Shown piece after piece: positions 27,920 through 36,739 of a stretch of DNA of 58,700 nucleotides (positions within the stretch are counted from its first letter, which is position 1; each line of letters starts with the position of its first letter). The DNA is from Planctomycetota bacterium (GTDB lineage Bacteria; Planctomycetota; Phycisphaerae; UBA1845). The DNA is taken from contig JAJRWX010000052.1 in assembly GCA_024276605.1 (NCBI GenBank), forward strand, positions 1 to 58,700, given 5' to 3'. Below the pieces are notes generated by a model that searched no databases, was not told the origin of the DNA, and saw only the letters and a list, made by a program, of their open reading frames with translations. The position numbers were made by a program, and so were the translations under genes.

Positions 27920-28391
27920 GGCCAGTCAGCTTTGGTTATAGCATTTTCGCATTTTTGGGTACTGTCGTAGTTGCGTTCCCTGTCAGATAAACACGATGCT
28001 TAACGCCGTCACAAAACAGCAAGCTCTCGTGCAACAAGATGGTTAACAGCTTCTGTCATGTTGCAACATGGCAACGCACTTGTGCGAATTCGTCATCATC
28101 GACCTACCCAAAGTGTTGATTTCAAAACCATCTCGGGCAAGCCGGATCGATGAACTGTTACACCGTTTCTATCTGCAGACTGTATCCCGCGCAGGCTTAC
28201 CGGACGGAGACGTGATTGGTGACTCGACTTCCGTTGTGCCATGGTTATGGAGGATAGGTTTGAAGCGGGAGTGCACGAATGGCCGGTTCGTGTATGTCTG
28301 ATTCGTCCCTTAATCTTAACTGTGGTGCTATATCAGAGTGAAAATGAACTCTGTTGGTTTTCAAACGCAGCTATGTTATCGGAGGTGGATG
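27920..28391. other. intergenic region upstream of histidine kinase
   Basis: 472 bp between the end of gpmI and the start of the kinase gene. A perfect 14-bp palindrome at 28057-28070 is the only clear signal. I searched by eye for a sigma-54 -24/-12 element on the minus strand and found none. Open frames here show no protein features. Confidence 0.45.
28057..28070. promoter_or_regulatory. perfect palindrome, candidate regulator binding site
   Basis: CATGTTGCAACATG is perfectly self-complementary and lies about 140 bp upstream of the histidine kinase start. NtrC-type activators usually bind palindromes 100-200 bp upstream of their targets, so an autoregulatory site is possible. An overlapping GTTGC...GCAAC inverted repeat extends to 28075. 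Confidence 0.4.
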
Positions 28392-30002
28392 TTACTGAAT
28401 TAAACATTGACCGGTCATGGTCGGCGGTTGTTTGAGACCAAGCATGTGCAATGCAGTCGGTGCAATATCCGCTAATCTACCGTCTGTTTTTAGGGATGAA
28501 GAAGCGTATCGTGGGTCAGCGACGATTAGTTCCACGTCATAGGTCGTATGTGCAGTATGCGGATTACCGGTAGCGGGATCGATCATCTGTTCACAGTTTC
28601 CATGATCCGCAGTGACGATAACACCGCCTCCTTTAGCCAGAACGGCATCAACAATGCTACCCACGCATTCGTCCACGACCTCCACGGCTTCTATCGCCGC
28701 TGGCAGGTTTCCGGTATGACCAACCATATCGCCGTTGGCAAAATTGACGACGATCAAATCATCATCTTCACCGGAGATGCGTTGTAACATTTCGCGTGTA
28801 ATATCTCTTGCAGACATTTGCGGCTTCTGGTCGTACGTGGAAACCTCACGTGGCGATGGGGCCATGGCTCGCGTTTCGTCGTGAAACGGTTCGTCACGGT
28901 AGTCATTGAAAAAGAAGGTGACATGGGGGTACTTTTCCGTTTCTGCACAGCGAAACTGCTTTAACCCATGATCGGCGATATACGATCCAAGAATATCGAC
29001 CATCTTCGGTGGTTTGGTGAAGGCGACTTGGGTGTTAAGGCCTTGTTCGTATGCTGTCATGGATACAAAATGCAGATCGAGTTTAGGATCTCGATCAAAA
29101 CCTAGTAGCTTACTAGATTTTTCATCTTTGTATGGGAACTGCTCGTTGACAAAGGCCTTCGTGATTTCCCGTGGTCGATCGCCGCGATAGTTGAAGAAGA
29201 TGACACTATCACCGTTTCGTATTACTGCCGGTACCTGGTTATCTAACGCAACAATACTAGGTAACACAAACTCATCACCTTGCTTCGAGGGCTCACTGGG
29301 ATTGTCGTAATAATGTTGTAGGGCATTCAAGGCGGAAGGAAAACGAGCACCTTCACCATGCACCAGCATCTGGTAAGCCATCCGGACTCGGTCCCAGCGG
29401 TTGTCTCGATCCATAGCATAAAACCGACCAATGACACTGGCTATAAGATTAGTGCCACAATTCTTGCACTTATGTTCAATCTGTCGTAAGAAATCGATGC
29501 CCGCGTGAGGCGGTGTATCTCGACCGTCCATAAACGCATGCGTATGAACACGATTACCGGGGAAGCTGAGCTTGACGCTCATGTCGTATAGCGCGTACAG
29601 ATGTTCTAGGTCACTATGAACCCGACCGTCGCTGCATAAACCCATAAAATGTACGCATCCACCTGTTTTCTCGGCATGCTCAAAAGCGCCGACCAGCGCG
29701 GGGTTCGTGAAAAAACTACCGTCGTGGATGCGTCCCGTGATGCGCATAATCTCTTGTTCGACAATTCGACCGGCCCCTATATTTTGGTGACCGACTTCGC
29801 TATTGCCCATCACGCCGTCTGGTAGGCCCACGTCGACACCGCTGGTGTGGATGAGCACGTGCGGGTAATTGGCCATCAGGCGATCATCAACCGGCGTACG
29901 TGCCAAGTGTACGGCATTGGCGTGATTCCACTCAGGGTGAGGATTTTTTCCCCATCCATCACGGACGAGTATGACGATTGGTTTGTGGGTTATCTCAGCC
30001 AT
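28392..30002 (-). CDS. gpmI: 2,3-bisphosphoglycerate-independent phosphoglycerate mutase
   Basis: 536 aa, close to the usual length of about 510-550. It interconverts 3- and 2-phosphoglycerate in glycolysis and gluconeogenesis in the cytosol, using two metal ions and a phosphoserine. Visible residues are Asp15 in RDGWG, the phosphorylated Ser68 in VMGNSEVGHQNIGAGR, the substrate-binding GFMDGRD-type stretch (AFMDGRDTPP), FNYRGDRPREI, and the C-terminal metal motifs NFANGDMVGHTG and TADHGNCEQM. All key elements are intact. Neighbours are not functionally related; it appears monocistronic. Confidence 0.96.
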   Translation of the reverse strand: MAEITHKPIVILVRDGWGKNPHPEWNHANAVHLARTPVDDRLMANYPHVLIHTSGVDVGLPDGVMGNSEVGHQNIGAGRIVEQEIMRITGRIHDGSFFTNPALVGAFEHAEKTGGCVHFMGLCSDGRVHSDLEHLYALYDMSVKLSFPGNRVHTHAFMDGRDTPPHAGIDFLRQIEHKCKNCGTNLIASVIGRFYAMDRDNRWDRVRMAYQMLVHGEGARFPSALNALQHYYDNPSEPSKQGDEFVLPSIVALDNQVPAVIRNGDSVIFFNYRGDRPREITKAFVNEQFPYKDEKSSKLLGFDRDPKLDLHFVSMTAYEQGLNTQVAFTKPPKMVDILGSYIADHGLKQFRCAETEKYPHVTFFFNDYRDEPFHDETRAMAPSPREVSTYDQKPQMSARDITREMLQRISGEDDDLIVVNFANGDMVGHTGNLPAAIEAVEVVDECVGSIVDAVLAKGGGVIVTADHGNCEQMIDPATGNPHTAHTTYDVELIVADPRYASSSLKTDGRLADIAPTALHMLGLKQPPTMTGQCLIQ

Positions 30003-30101
30003 GTATCGTTAATCCTGATGAAAATGCGCTCCACCTGTCCTCATGGGTAAATCTCGTAGTTCATACAGTCCATCTGCTACTCACTTATACAGGAGATAGT
30101 G

Positions 30102-31133
30102 CTATGAAATGAGGTCAGCGTAAAGGGCTAATTCGTTCTCGAATGATCGTAGTTGCATGTCGAAGGCTTTTTCTACCACGGAGTGATCGCAAGTGCTGTC
30201 CTCCTGCGACATTTGTACCTGACCCCGATCAAAGCGATATAGACCCAAGCGGGGCACCATCATCTCTGCGATAGCCATCGCCGGAGCGCTGAGTGTAGCT
30301 AGCATATTGGCGATAGGAACCGGTTGTGAGATCATTGGTTTCCAGCGTTTAGCTGCGGGCATAAGCCTTCGACACGCACGATAAAACGAGAGCCAATTAT
30401 ACGTCGTCGGACCACCTAATTCAAATACCTGGCTAACCATATCAGGTCGAAAGAGTGATTCCACAAGGCAATGAGCCACATCTTTTACGGAGACCGGCTG
30501 CATTTTAGCTAGACCGTCACCAAAATAGGGGATAATCGGTGGTAAAAAGGAGCACATGAAGTGGTTCATCAATTGCATGAACTCACCGTTCGGGCCGTGA
30601 ATGAGGCTGGGGCGTAGAATCGTCCAGTCTATATCCGATTGGCGAACGTATTCCTCAGCTTGCCATTTGGTCTGGTGGTACATCGAGATGGCATTAGCTC
30701 GCGTACCTAATGCCGACATGTGAATGTAACGCTTAACTCCTTCATCCTGTAATGCATTCAGGATGTTCTTCGTGCCTTCGATATGCACTCGACCAAACCG
30801 CTGCCCCTTCAATCGCCGTTCGATAATGATGCCCACAAGATGGATTGCAGCATCCGATTGCTTAGCCGCGTTATGAAGCGCATCGATATCATGAAGAGAT
30901 CCTTTGATAGCCGTATAGCGGGACTGATCTATACCTGAGAGTTGAGAATTCAACTTATCCACTGACCGCACCAGGCAAACCGGATGCAATCCGCGATTCA
31001 GCAGCGTTTTCATAACATTACGCCCCACAAAACCTGTCGCTCCGGTAATCATCACGCGTGATAGGCTGGAAGTATCTTGGTCGCCGTCGGTGTTCAACTC
31101 ACTTTTTTTCACAGGGTTAGATTCATCTGTCAT
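30102..31133 (-). CDS. NAD-dependent epimerase/dehydratase, complex I NDUFA9-like
   Basis: About 343 aa from the ATG at 31133; an ATG at 31160 and a TTG at 31169 are also in frame, and no RBS decides. It is an atypical short-chain dehydrogenase fold with the nucleotide-binding motif TGATGFVGRNV about 25 residues in. YHQTKWQAEEYVR supplies the Tyr-x-x-x-Lys pair of extended SDR enzymes. Sequence blocks (HLVGII, GTKNIL, RPSLIHGPNGEF, VKDVA) match the group annotated as complex I NDUFA9 subunit family or NAD(P)H-binding proteins in bacteria. The reaction is unknown. Confidence 0.8.
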   Translation of the reverse strand: MTDESNPVKKSELNTDGDQDTSSLSRVMITGATGFVGRNVMKTLLNRGLHPVCLVRSVDKLNSQLSGIDQSRYTAIKGSLHDIDALHNAAKQSDAAIHLVGIIIERRLKGQRFGRVHIEGTKNILNALQDEGVKRYIHMSALGTRANAISMYHQTKWQAEEYVRQSDIDWTILRPSLIHGPNGEFMQLMNHFMCSFLPPIIPYFGDGLAKMQPVSVKDVAHCLVESLFRPDMVSQVFELGGPTTYNWLSFYRACRRLMPAAKRWKPMISQPVPIANMLATLSAPAMAIAEMMVPRLGLYRFDRGQVQMSQEDSTCDHSVVEKAFDMQLRSFENELALYADLIS

Positions 31134-31553
31134 TGGTTTTTTCCGTAGTCTTTGGAGCATAGGAAACAATGGAATCCTAGGTCGTGGTTAAAAGTAGGTA
31201 AAGGTTGACAAGTTCTACTCACGGTTAGGAGTAAATGTATAAGCTTTCACAGGACGCAAACTCGCCATTGTGATATTCTTGTCCTACGGGTTGCGAAAAG
31301 CCAGTCGTGGTTAAGGGAGTAGGGTTTCAAAGAGCTTGAATATGAATGCACAGACTGATGTAGGCTTACGTAGCTGACCATCCATGTGTTACGATCAGGT
31401 AATCAAAGTAGGTCGACTCTGATCGATGTGTGGTTTACAAATGCTAATTGGAAAAGTATAAGTTTGGCCAGAAAATATCTTTACGTGTCGCATGAGTCGG
31501 TGTAGGGTTATCCCTCGCTCTTGAGGGATTTGGTTAGGTTGGCCGGATGTAAA
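31134..31553. other. intergenic region upstream of cbb3 operon
   Basis: About 420 bp between divergent genes, so promoters for both should be here. A hairpin at 31510-31529 (ATCCCTC / GAGGGAT, 6-nt loop) lies 24 bp before the first operon gene. TTGACA at 31205-31210 has no good -10 partner. I looked for an FNR box (TTGAT-N4-ATCAA), expected for many cbb3 operons, and did not find one. Confidence 0.45.
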
Positions 31554-32171
31554 ATGAATTCAGAGTCGAAACAGGCAGAACTCCAGCAACTTCGTGACCG
31601 CGTAACCGCACTCGAATCGGAGATTGCTTCGTTGCCGGAATCACCAACAAGTTGGCAGCCAGACACGTATTATACAACGTACCATATTCTAGCCGGTTTG
31701 GTGCTTGGTCTTATCGCCGCAGCTTCGAGTCTGTTGTTTAACGTCGTCGGTTCCGCGATGGTTGGTAAACATCCACTGCAGCTGATCAAAATTTATTTAA
31801 CATTTCCATTGGGAGAAAAAGCGCTTGAGCTGGAAAGCGGCTTCGCCCTGGCTGCAGGCTGTTGTTTATACTTAGGTACCGGCATGTTCGGCGGTATTCC
31901 CTTTCACCTGATTCTCAGTCGATACTTTGCACACGCTTCCATTGGTATAAGGTTTCTCGTGACATCGGTGCTGGCGATTGGAGTATGGCTGATTAACTAC
32001 TATGGCCTAATTGCTTGGTTACAGCCTGCACTTATCGGTGGGAACTGGATCATTGATCAAGTTCCTATTTTGATCGCCGTCATAACTCACCTTGTGTTTG
32101 GTTGGACGATTCTGTTATTTGATCATTGGGGAAGCTTCGTACCATCTACTCAGACCAGGCGGAATCCGTAA
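31554..32171 (+). CDS. four-helix membrane protein heading the cbb3 oxidase operon
   Basis: 205 aa from the ATG at 31554. A short coiled coil (about residues 5-32, heptad-like leucines in QLRDRVTALESEI) is followed by about four membrane segments (about 47-70, 96-120, 133-155, 172-192). I do not recognise the family. Its stop overlaps the ATG of the diheme cytochrome (TAATG), so it is part of the oxidase operon and probably an accessory or assembly membrane protein. There are no heme-binding CxxCH or obvious metal motifs. It is not a standard cbb3 subunit. Confidence 0.65.
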   Translation: MNSESKQAELQQLRDRVTALESEIASLPESPTSWQPDTYYTTYHILAGLVLGLIAAASSLLFNVVGSAMVGKHPLQLIKIYLTFPLGEKALELESGFALAAGCCLYLGTGMFGGIPFHLILSRYFAHASIGIRFLVTSVLAIGVWLINYYGLIAWLQPALIGGNWIIDQVPILIAVITHLVFGWTILLFDHWGSFVPSTQTRRNP

Positions 32172-33226
32172 TGCAAATATGTCGAATTAAGCCGGCAACT
32201 GCCGTATTCACAGCGCTATTGATAACCTGCAGCGCCGGGCAGCTAGGTTGTAGCGACTCTCAGGGTACGCCTGATATTGATACTTCCCGCGCATCTGAAT
32301 TCGGTTTCCAGCAAAGTGTACGTACTTCGCAGATCGAAGAGGGCAAAGTTGCCTATCAGACTTTTTGTATAGGGTGTCATGGCGTGGATGGGGATGGTAA
32401 TGGTGTATCTGCCAGGTTTTACCACCCGCGTCCCCGAAATTTCATCATCGCGCGCTTTAAGCTCAGCTCAACGCGTGCTGGGCAACTTCCTACAAACGAG
32501 GATATACGTCGTACTATTATTGGAGGCCTAAAGGGTAGTGCCATGCCCGGTTGGGATATGCTACCTGCGCGTACCGTGACGGCGTTGGTAGCCTACATCA
32601 AGACCTTTTCACCGAAGTGGCAAGAAAAATCACCTGCTTCAGCAATTCCTTTTGTCGATGATCCGTATCGCAGTCTTGAGGATAAATCAACTGCTATCGC
32701 GCGTGGTGAGGCGGTATTCCATGGATACGCGACCTGTTGGACGTGCCATCCAGCGTATGTATCCAAGCAGAAGATCAATGAATATCTGGTTGCTATGGAG
32801 AATCCAGCGCGCGATACCTTCAGAGATAATCTGTATCGATCGGTGGGCAAACCCGATGCTGGAGGCGAGATGATCTACCCCACCGATTTTAAGCGTGATT
32901 TTGTTCGTGCCGGTGCACAGGTGGAGGTACTCTATCGATCGATTTCTACCGGTATCACTGGTACTGCGATGCCTACTTGGGTTGATTCGATGGATGTAGC
33001 CAGCATTCATGATTCAAATGTCCAGTTGACCAGTTCCGCAGACCTTTGGGCGATGGCCTATTATGTCCAAAGTTTGGTACTCACGCGTCCGGCGCGTCTT
33101 GATCCTAATAACTTGGACATTCGACCGAGACCGCAAATAATATTACAGCCGGGAGAAGCGTTTGTACCGATCCTAGAAGATATTGATACTGGCGCGACTG
33201 ATGAAGAATTCTCTGAGGATGACTAG
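32171..33226 (+). CDS. diheme c-type cytochrome, probable lipoprotein, of the cbb3 operon
   Basis: 351 aa. An N-terminal export signal has a lipobox-like LITC (17-20), with a second possible Cys at 27. There are two heme c sites: CIGCH at 66-70 with likely Met ligand in SAMPGW, and CWTCH at 189-193 with likely Met ligand in TAMPTW. Two cytochrome c domains joined this way resemble the CcoP subunit's heme part but without its membrane helices. It probably passes electrons to the CcoO/CcoN core in place of CcoP (inference). Its start overlaps the previous stop, and ccoN begins directly after its TAG. Confidence 0.85.
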   Translation: MQICRIKPATAVFTALLITCSAGQLGCSDSQGTPDIDTSRASEFGFQQSVRTSQIEEGKVAYQTFCIGCHGVDGDGNGVSARFYHPRPRNFIIARFKLSSTRAGQLPTNEDIRRTIIGGLKGSAMPGWDMLPARTVTALVAYIKTFSPKWQEKSPASAIPFVDDPYRSLEDKSTAIARGEAVFHGYATCWTCHPAYVSKQKINEYLVAMENPARDTFRDNLYRSVGKPDAGGEMIYPTDFKRDFVRAGAQVEVLYRSISTGITGTAMPTWVDSMDVASIHDSNVQLTSSADLWAMAYYVQSLVLTRPARLDPNNLDIRPRPQIILQPGEAFVPILEDIDTGATDEEFSEDD

Positions 33227-34672
33227 ATGACAACAGTTTCCCCAGCCATAGGCGAGGGTGTTTCCGGCATTTCGTCGGTACGCGATTTGGTAAATGAGAA
33301 GCTCGTGCTTTGGCATTTCATGGCATCGCTCACCTACGTAATGATAGCCATGCTAGCCGGATTTCTTTACGCGCTTCAATTACAGCAACTCTATCCATTT
33401 CCGGGGATAGAATTATTTTCGCCGGGTCGCTGGCGTATGGTACACACCAACGGTGTGGCATACGGCTTTATTGCAAACGCCTTTCTTGGTGCGCTGCATT
33501 GGGCGGTCCCGCGCCTTACGCTGCGTCGTGTACTGAGCGTGAAGTTGTCCTGGTTTATCTTTGCAGCTTGGCAGGTCGTTGTATTATCAACGGTCGTCGG
33601 ATTATTGACTGGTTATGCCCAAGCAGTGGAGTGGGGCGAAACCCCGATTTTTATCGACCCCTTAGCCGTGGTGGGTCTGATTCTTGTCGCCATTAATTTT
33701 TTGACGCCAATTTTGAAATCCGAAGGGCCAATGTATGTGACGCTGTGGTATTTCATCGCTGCGTTTGTTTGGACCGTTCTTGTGTATGCCATGGGCAACT
33801 ATATTCCGCAGTTTTTTGTTGGTGGCGTAGCCTCCGGTGCGATCGCTGGTTTGTTCATCCACGATCTAGTCGGTTTATTCGTGACACCTCTTGGTTGGGG
33901 GCTGATGTATTATTTCGTGCCTATTATACTAAAAAAACCAATTTGGAGTCACGGTCTTTCGCTGGTGGGTTTTTGGGGGTTAGCCTTTTTCTACCCACTC
34001 AATGGCATTCACCACTTCTTGTATAGCCCGATCCCTATGTTCCTTCAATACGGCGCTGTGATAGCGACCATCGCAGTTGAGTTGGTGGTGACTACGGTCG
34101 TTGTGAACTTTTTCATGACTTTACGCCATCGCGGCGACGCCCTGCGCACCAATTTGGCTATTCGCTGGTTCTATATTGGCATGGTGTTTTATTTTATGAC
34201 TTGTTTGCAGTGCGCTTTTCAGGTTTCGCTTACATTCCAGAAGATCATTCACTTTACCGACTGGGTAGTCGGCCATTCGCATCTGGTGATGTTTGGCGTA
34301 TTTGGATTTTGGATTTTGGGCATGATGGTACACCTTTTACCCCGCCTTCTTGGTGCTACGGGTTGGTATCGTTCGTCGTGGAACGAGTGGCATTTTTGGC
34401 TGACGGGTATCAGTATGTTGGTCATGTTTTTTGATCTTATGATCGCCGGTTTGGTACAAGGTTTTATGTGGAAAGATTTAGCCGTATGGGAAGCAACGCT
34501 TACCGCTTCCGCACCGTTTTGGTTAATTCGTACATTTAGTGGGGTAGCCATTATCGTAGGGCAGTTTTTCTTTATCTCTAATATCTTGATGACCGCCGTG
34601 TATAAGCGCCCGGCAGAACCGTCAACGGAACCGGTTGATACGAGCGCCATCGACCCAGTTGTAGCCACATGA
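33227..34672 (+). CDS. ccoN: cbb3-type cytochrome c oxidase catalytic subunit I
   Basis: 481 aa with about 12 membrane helices; the normal CcoN size. It reduces O2 to water at a heme b3-CuB centre and pumps protons. Ligands can be placed: His73 (low-spin heme, MVHTNG), His212 (CuB, FIHDLVG), Tyr256 (the helix VII tyrosine that cross-links in C-family oxidases) with CuB His262/His263 (FYPLNGIHH), and His350/His352 for the hemes (VVGHSHLVMFG). The set is complete, so the enzyme should be functional. GAGGAT before the start serves as RBS. A high-affinity terminal oxidase suits life at low oxygen. Confidence 0.95.
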   Translation: MTTVSPAIGEGVSGISSVRDLVNEKLVLWHFMASLTYVMIAMLAGFLYALQLQQLYPFPGIELFSPGRWRMVHTNGVAYGFIANAFLGALHWAVPRLTLRRVLSVKLSWFIFAAWQVVVLSTVVGLLTGYAQAVEWGETPIFIDPLAVVGLILVAINFLTPILKSEGPMYVTLWYFIAAFVWTVLVYAMGNYIPQFFVGGVASGAIAGLFIHDLVGLFVTPLGWGLMYYFVPIILKKPIWSHGLSLVGFWGLAFFYPLNGIHHFLYSPIPMFLQYGAVIATIAVELVVTTVVVNFFMTLRHRGDALRTNLAIRWFYIGMVFYFMTCLQCAFQVSLTFQKIIHFTDWVVGHSHLVMFGVFGFWILGMMVHLLPRLLGATGWYRSSWNEWHFWLTGISMLVMFFDLMIAGLVQGFMWKDLAVWEATLTASAPFWLIRTFSGVAIIVGQFFFISNILMTAVYKRPAEPSTEPVDTSAIDPVVAT

Positions 34673-34729
34673 TGATTGATAAGCATGGCGTGACAGAATT
34701 GGACTGTTCTAAAGAGGCATGTAGCATCA

Positions 34730-35410
34730 ATGTTTGAATCGAAATCCGGTATATTCTTAATTGCGGGACTCTTTTTCTTTGCCCTCTCTTTTGTGGTGAT
34801 GGGTTTACTACCGTGGCTGATGTATATCGATGAACCCGAGCAGACGATGGAGGATCTGGTAGCTGACGGTGTTATTCACGAATTCGTTGATCTTGCCGAG
34901 CGTTTCCCCGATCGCTTCGCAAAATATTTTCCAGATGGTGTAACACGTACATCATTCGCAGCAGCGTTGAAACGCGGGCATGAGATTTATGTAGCGGAGG
35001 CCTGTTGGCACTGTCATACTCAGCAAATTAGGCCTGTCTCGGGTGAGGATTTGCGATGGGGACCGGTATCACACGCCCGCGAGTATCAAAATGTGCTTCA
35101 GCGTCCCGTTCTTTTTGGGACGCGACGCGTTGGACCGGATCTGATTCGTGAAGGTGCTCGTCATGGCAACGACTGGCATATTGCACATTTTCACACCCCG
35201 GTCAGTGTTGTGCCAACGTCGGTCATGCCGAGATACTCGTGGTTTTACGACGAGGATGATTATCCCAACCGAGATGGGATGTCTATCATAACTTATGTAC
35301 AGTGGCTAGGCAGTTGGCTGGCGGAGTATCCGTATTACCGTGGTGAAGGTCCGGCTGGTGTCGAACTTGGTGCCACAGATATAATAACCGACGCTATGGT
35401 GACACCATGA
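34730..35410 (+). CDS. ccoO: cbb3-type oxidase monoheme cytochrome c subunit
   Basis: 226 aa. One N-terminal membrane anchor (about residues 8-32) is followed by a periplasmic heme c domain with CWHCH at 92-96 in the CcoO-typical context CWHCHTQQIRPV. The axial Met166 lies in SVMPRYSW. The segment RVGPDLIREG is also typical. It feeds electrons to CcoN. AAAGAGG is the RBS. Its stop overlaps the start of the next gene by four bases (ATGA), so the downstream small membrane protein is translationally coupled. Confidence 0.94.
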   Translation: MFESKSGIFLIAGLFFFALSFVVMGLLPWLMYIDEPEQTMEDLVADGVIHEFVDLAERFPDRFAKYFPDGVTRTSFAAALKRGHEIYVAEACWHCHTQQIRPVSGEDLRWGPVSHAREYQNVLQRPVLFGTRRVGPDLIREGARHGNDWHIAHFHTPVSVVPTSVMPRYSWFYDEDDYPNRDGMSIITYVQWLGSWLAEYPYYRGEGPAGVELGATDIITDAMVTP

Positions 35411-35775
35411 AAGAGTCTAATCAACAAAGCGAACATATTTCATCGCAAACCGACCAAACTAACGCGGCGCCGTCACGCACTAAGCATTGGATTATCTTGT
35501 TGATGACCGTGGGGATCCTCGTTCCGGGTGGCTATGGGTTTATCAATAAGCTGGTTGAGTTTTTCAAAACACTTCAAATGGAAACAGGGGGTAAGTTCAC
35601 GATCATACCTATCCTCAATTACTTAATCGTCGCTTGCGGGATGACTTGTTTGCTCATCTGGGCCATTGCACACGGCATGTTTCGAGATATTGAAGGTCCC
35701 AAATACACCATGCTAAACAGAGAAATGGAACTGGAGCGATTAGACGAAGCAACCGGAGTCGACCATCATGGCTGA
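35407..35775 (+). CDS. small two-helix membrane protein of the cbb3 operon, CcoS-like motif
   Basis: 122 aa with two membrane segments (about residues 28-48 and 66-88), separated by a short periplasmic or cytoplasmic loop. After helix two comes FRDIEGPKYTML, which resembles the conserved (F/Y)DDLEGPA..ML segment of the oxidase assembly factor CcoS/FixS. It is longer than CcoS (about 50-60 aa). Position directly after ccoO is where ccoQ sits in classical operons, so it could act as either (inference). It overlaps the next small gene. Confidence 0.6.
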   Translation: MKESNQQSEHISSQTDQTNAAPSRTKHWIILLMTVGILVPGGYGFINKLVEFFKTLQMETGGKFTIIPILNYLIVACGMTCLLIWAIAHGMFRDIEGPKYTMLNREMELERLDEATGVDHHG

Positions 35776-35932
35776 TTCACCAAATACGGAGCCTAAGCAA
35801 GATCGTCGCTATCACACCTATACCACGCATCGCATTCCCTGGTATATTCGCGTGATGTGGTTGTGCTTTTGGATTGGTATGATTTGGTACATCGTTACGT
35901 ATGCCATACCTATGGCTAAAAACTATTTTTAG
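35768..35932 (+). CDS. 54-aa single-helix membrane microprotein of the cbb3 operon
   Basis: The ATG at 35768 overlaps the end of the previous gene by eight bases, and the TAG is at 35930-35932. The first half is basic and hydrophilic (QDRRYHTYTTHRIPWY). The second half is a single Trp-rich membrane helix (about residues 26-48) ending in KNYF. No family is recognised. Overlap, position and size suggest a small oxidase subunit comparable in role to CcoQ or a CcoH-like helix (inference). Confidence 0.6.
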   Translation: MADSPNTEPKQDRRYHTYTTHRIPWYIRVMWLCFWIGMIWYIVTYAIPMAKNYF

Positions 35933-36001
35933 TTTTTGACTTTCCCCATCGAACAAGGGGCTTTTGCCCGCACGAACTTCCGGAGTGCAACGCGTGACGA
36001 T

Positions 36002-36721
36002 ATGTCAGAGCTTGTGGCTGTTTTTATTTTGGGCTTATTGAGTTCCGCTCACTGCGTAGGCATGTGCGGGGGCTTTGCCGCAGCGATCTCCGCTACCGGG
36101 CAGCCTATCTGGCCAATGCTTGCTCGACAGTTAATCTACAGTGCCGGGCGCCTTTCGACCTATGCGTTCCTCGGGGCAGTTGGAGGAGCCGCTGGTCTAT
36201 ACGTGGCGCAATTCAACACCTCATTAGTTAATGTGCAACGTACCTTTTCTATCTTGGCTGGCGTGATGATGATCTTGATTGGTGCATCCGTGCTCGGTTT
36301 ACTGCGGCTATCATTTTTATCCAAACTCGGTCTCGAAACGCTATTTGCTCCCATGTTTCGTCAGTTTCTTAACGCTCGAAGCGTGGGTGGGTTTTTCCTC
36401 GCAGGTTTAGCCAATGGCTTTCTTCCATGCGGATTGGTCTACGCTTTCCTGGCAAAAGCGGTTGCCGGTGCTAGCGTGGGTTACGGTGCGGCCATTATGT
36501 TGGCATTTGGCTTGGGTACGGTTCCAGCTATGGTAGCTATCGGATGTGGTAGCGCGCTGCTGAGTCGTACCGTGCGTCACCGAGTCTATCAATTTGCGGC
36601 ATGTATGGTGATTGTTGTGGGTGTCGTGACGATTAGCCGAGCTATACCCCACAGTGGTGAAGAAGATTGTTGCGATGACATAGCGGCTTCGATGGCAGAC
36701 GTAGAACCGCCGTCGAGATAG
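36002..36721 (+). CDS. SafE/UreH-like membrane protein linked to cbb3 oxidase
   Basis: 239 aa from the ATG at 36002; an upstream TTG at 35936 is unlikely. Six membrane segments with the two signatures of the DsbD_2 / sulfite exporter TauE/SafE group: HCVGMCGG near residue 18 and GFLPCGLVYAFLAKA in the second half. Each carries cysteines inside the membrane. These proteins are often encoded beside cbb3 oxidase genes and are thought to help copper or cytochrome maturation. The C-terminus has an acidic Cys-Cys tail (EEDCCDD) that could bind metal. It is the last gene of the operon, 69 bp after the microprotein. Confidence 0.8.
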   Translation: MSELVAVFILGLLSSAHCVGMCGGFAAAISATGQPIWPMLARQLIYSAGRLSTYAFLGAVGGAAGLYVAQFNTSLVNVQRTFSILAGVMMILIGASVLGLLRLSFLSKLGLETLFAPMFRQFLNARSVGGFFLAGLANGFLPCGLVYAFLAKAVAGASVGYGAAIMLAFGLGTVPAMVAIGCGSALLSRTVRHRVYQFAACMVIVVGVVTISRAIPHSGEEDCCDDIAASMADVEPPSR

Positions 36722-36739
36722 TATACCCCCGCTTACTTA

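Noticed and set aside
27920-28391. Possible sigma-54 promoter for the histidine kinase gene.
   Set aside because: No GG-N10-GC arrangement was found on the minus strand in the expected window.
31134-31553. FNR-type box ahead of the cbb3 operon.
   Set aside because: No TTGAT-N4-ATCAA-like sequence seen.
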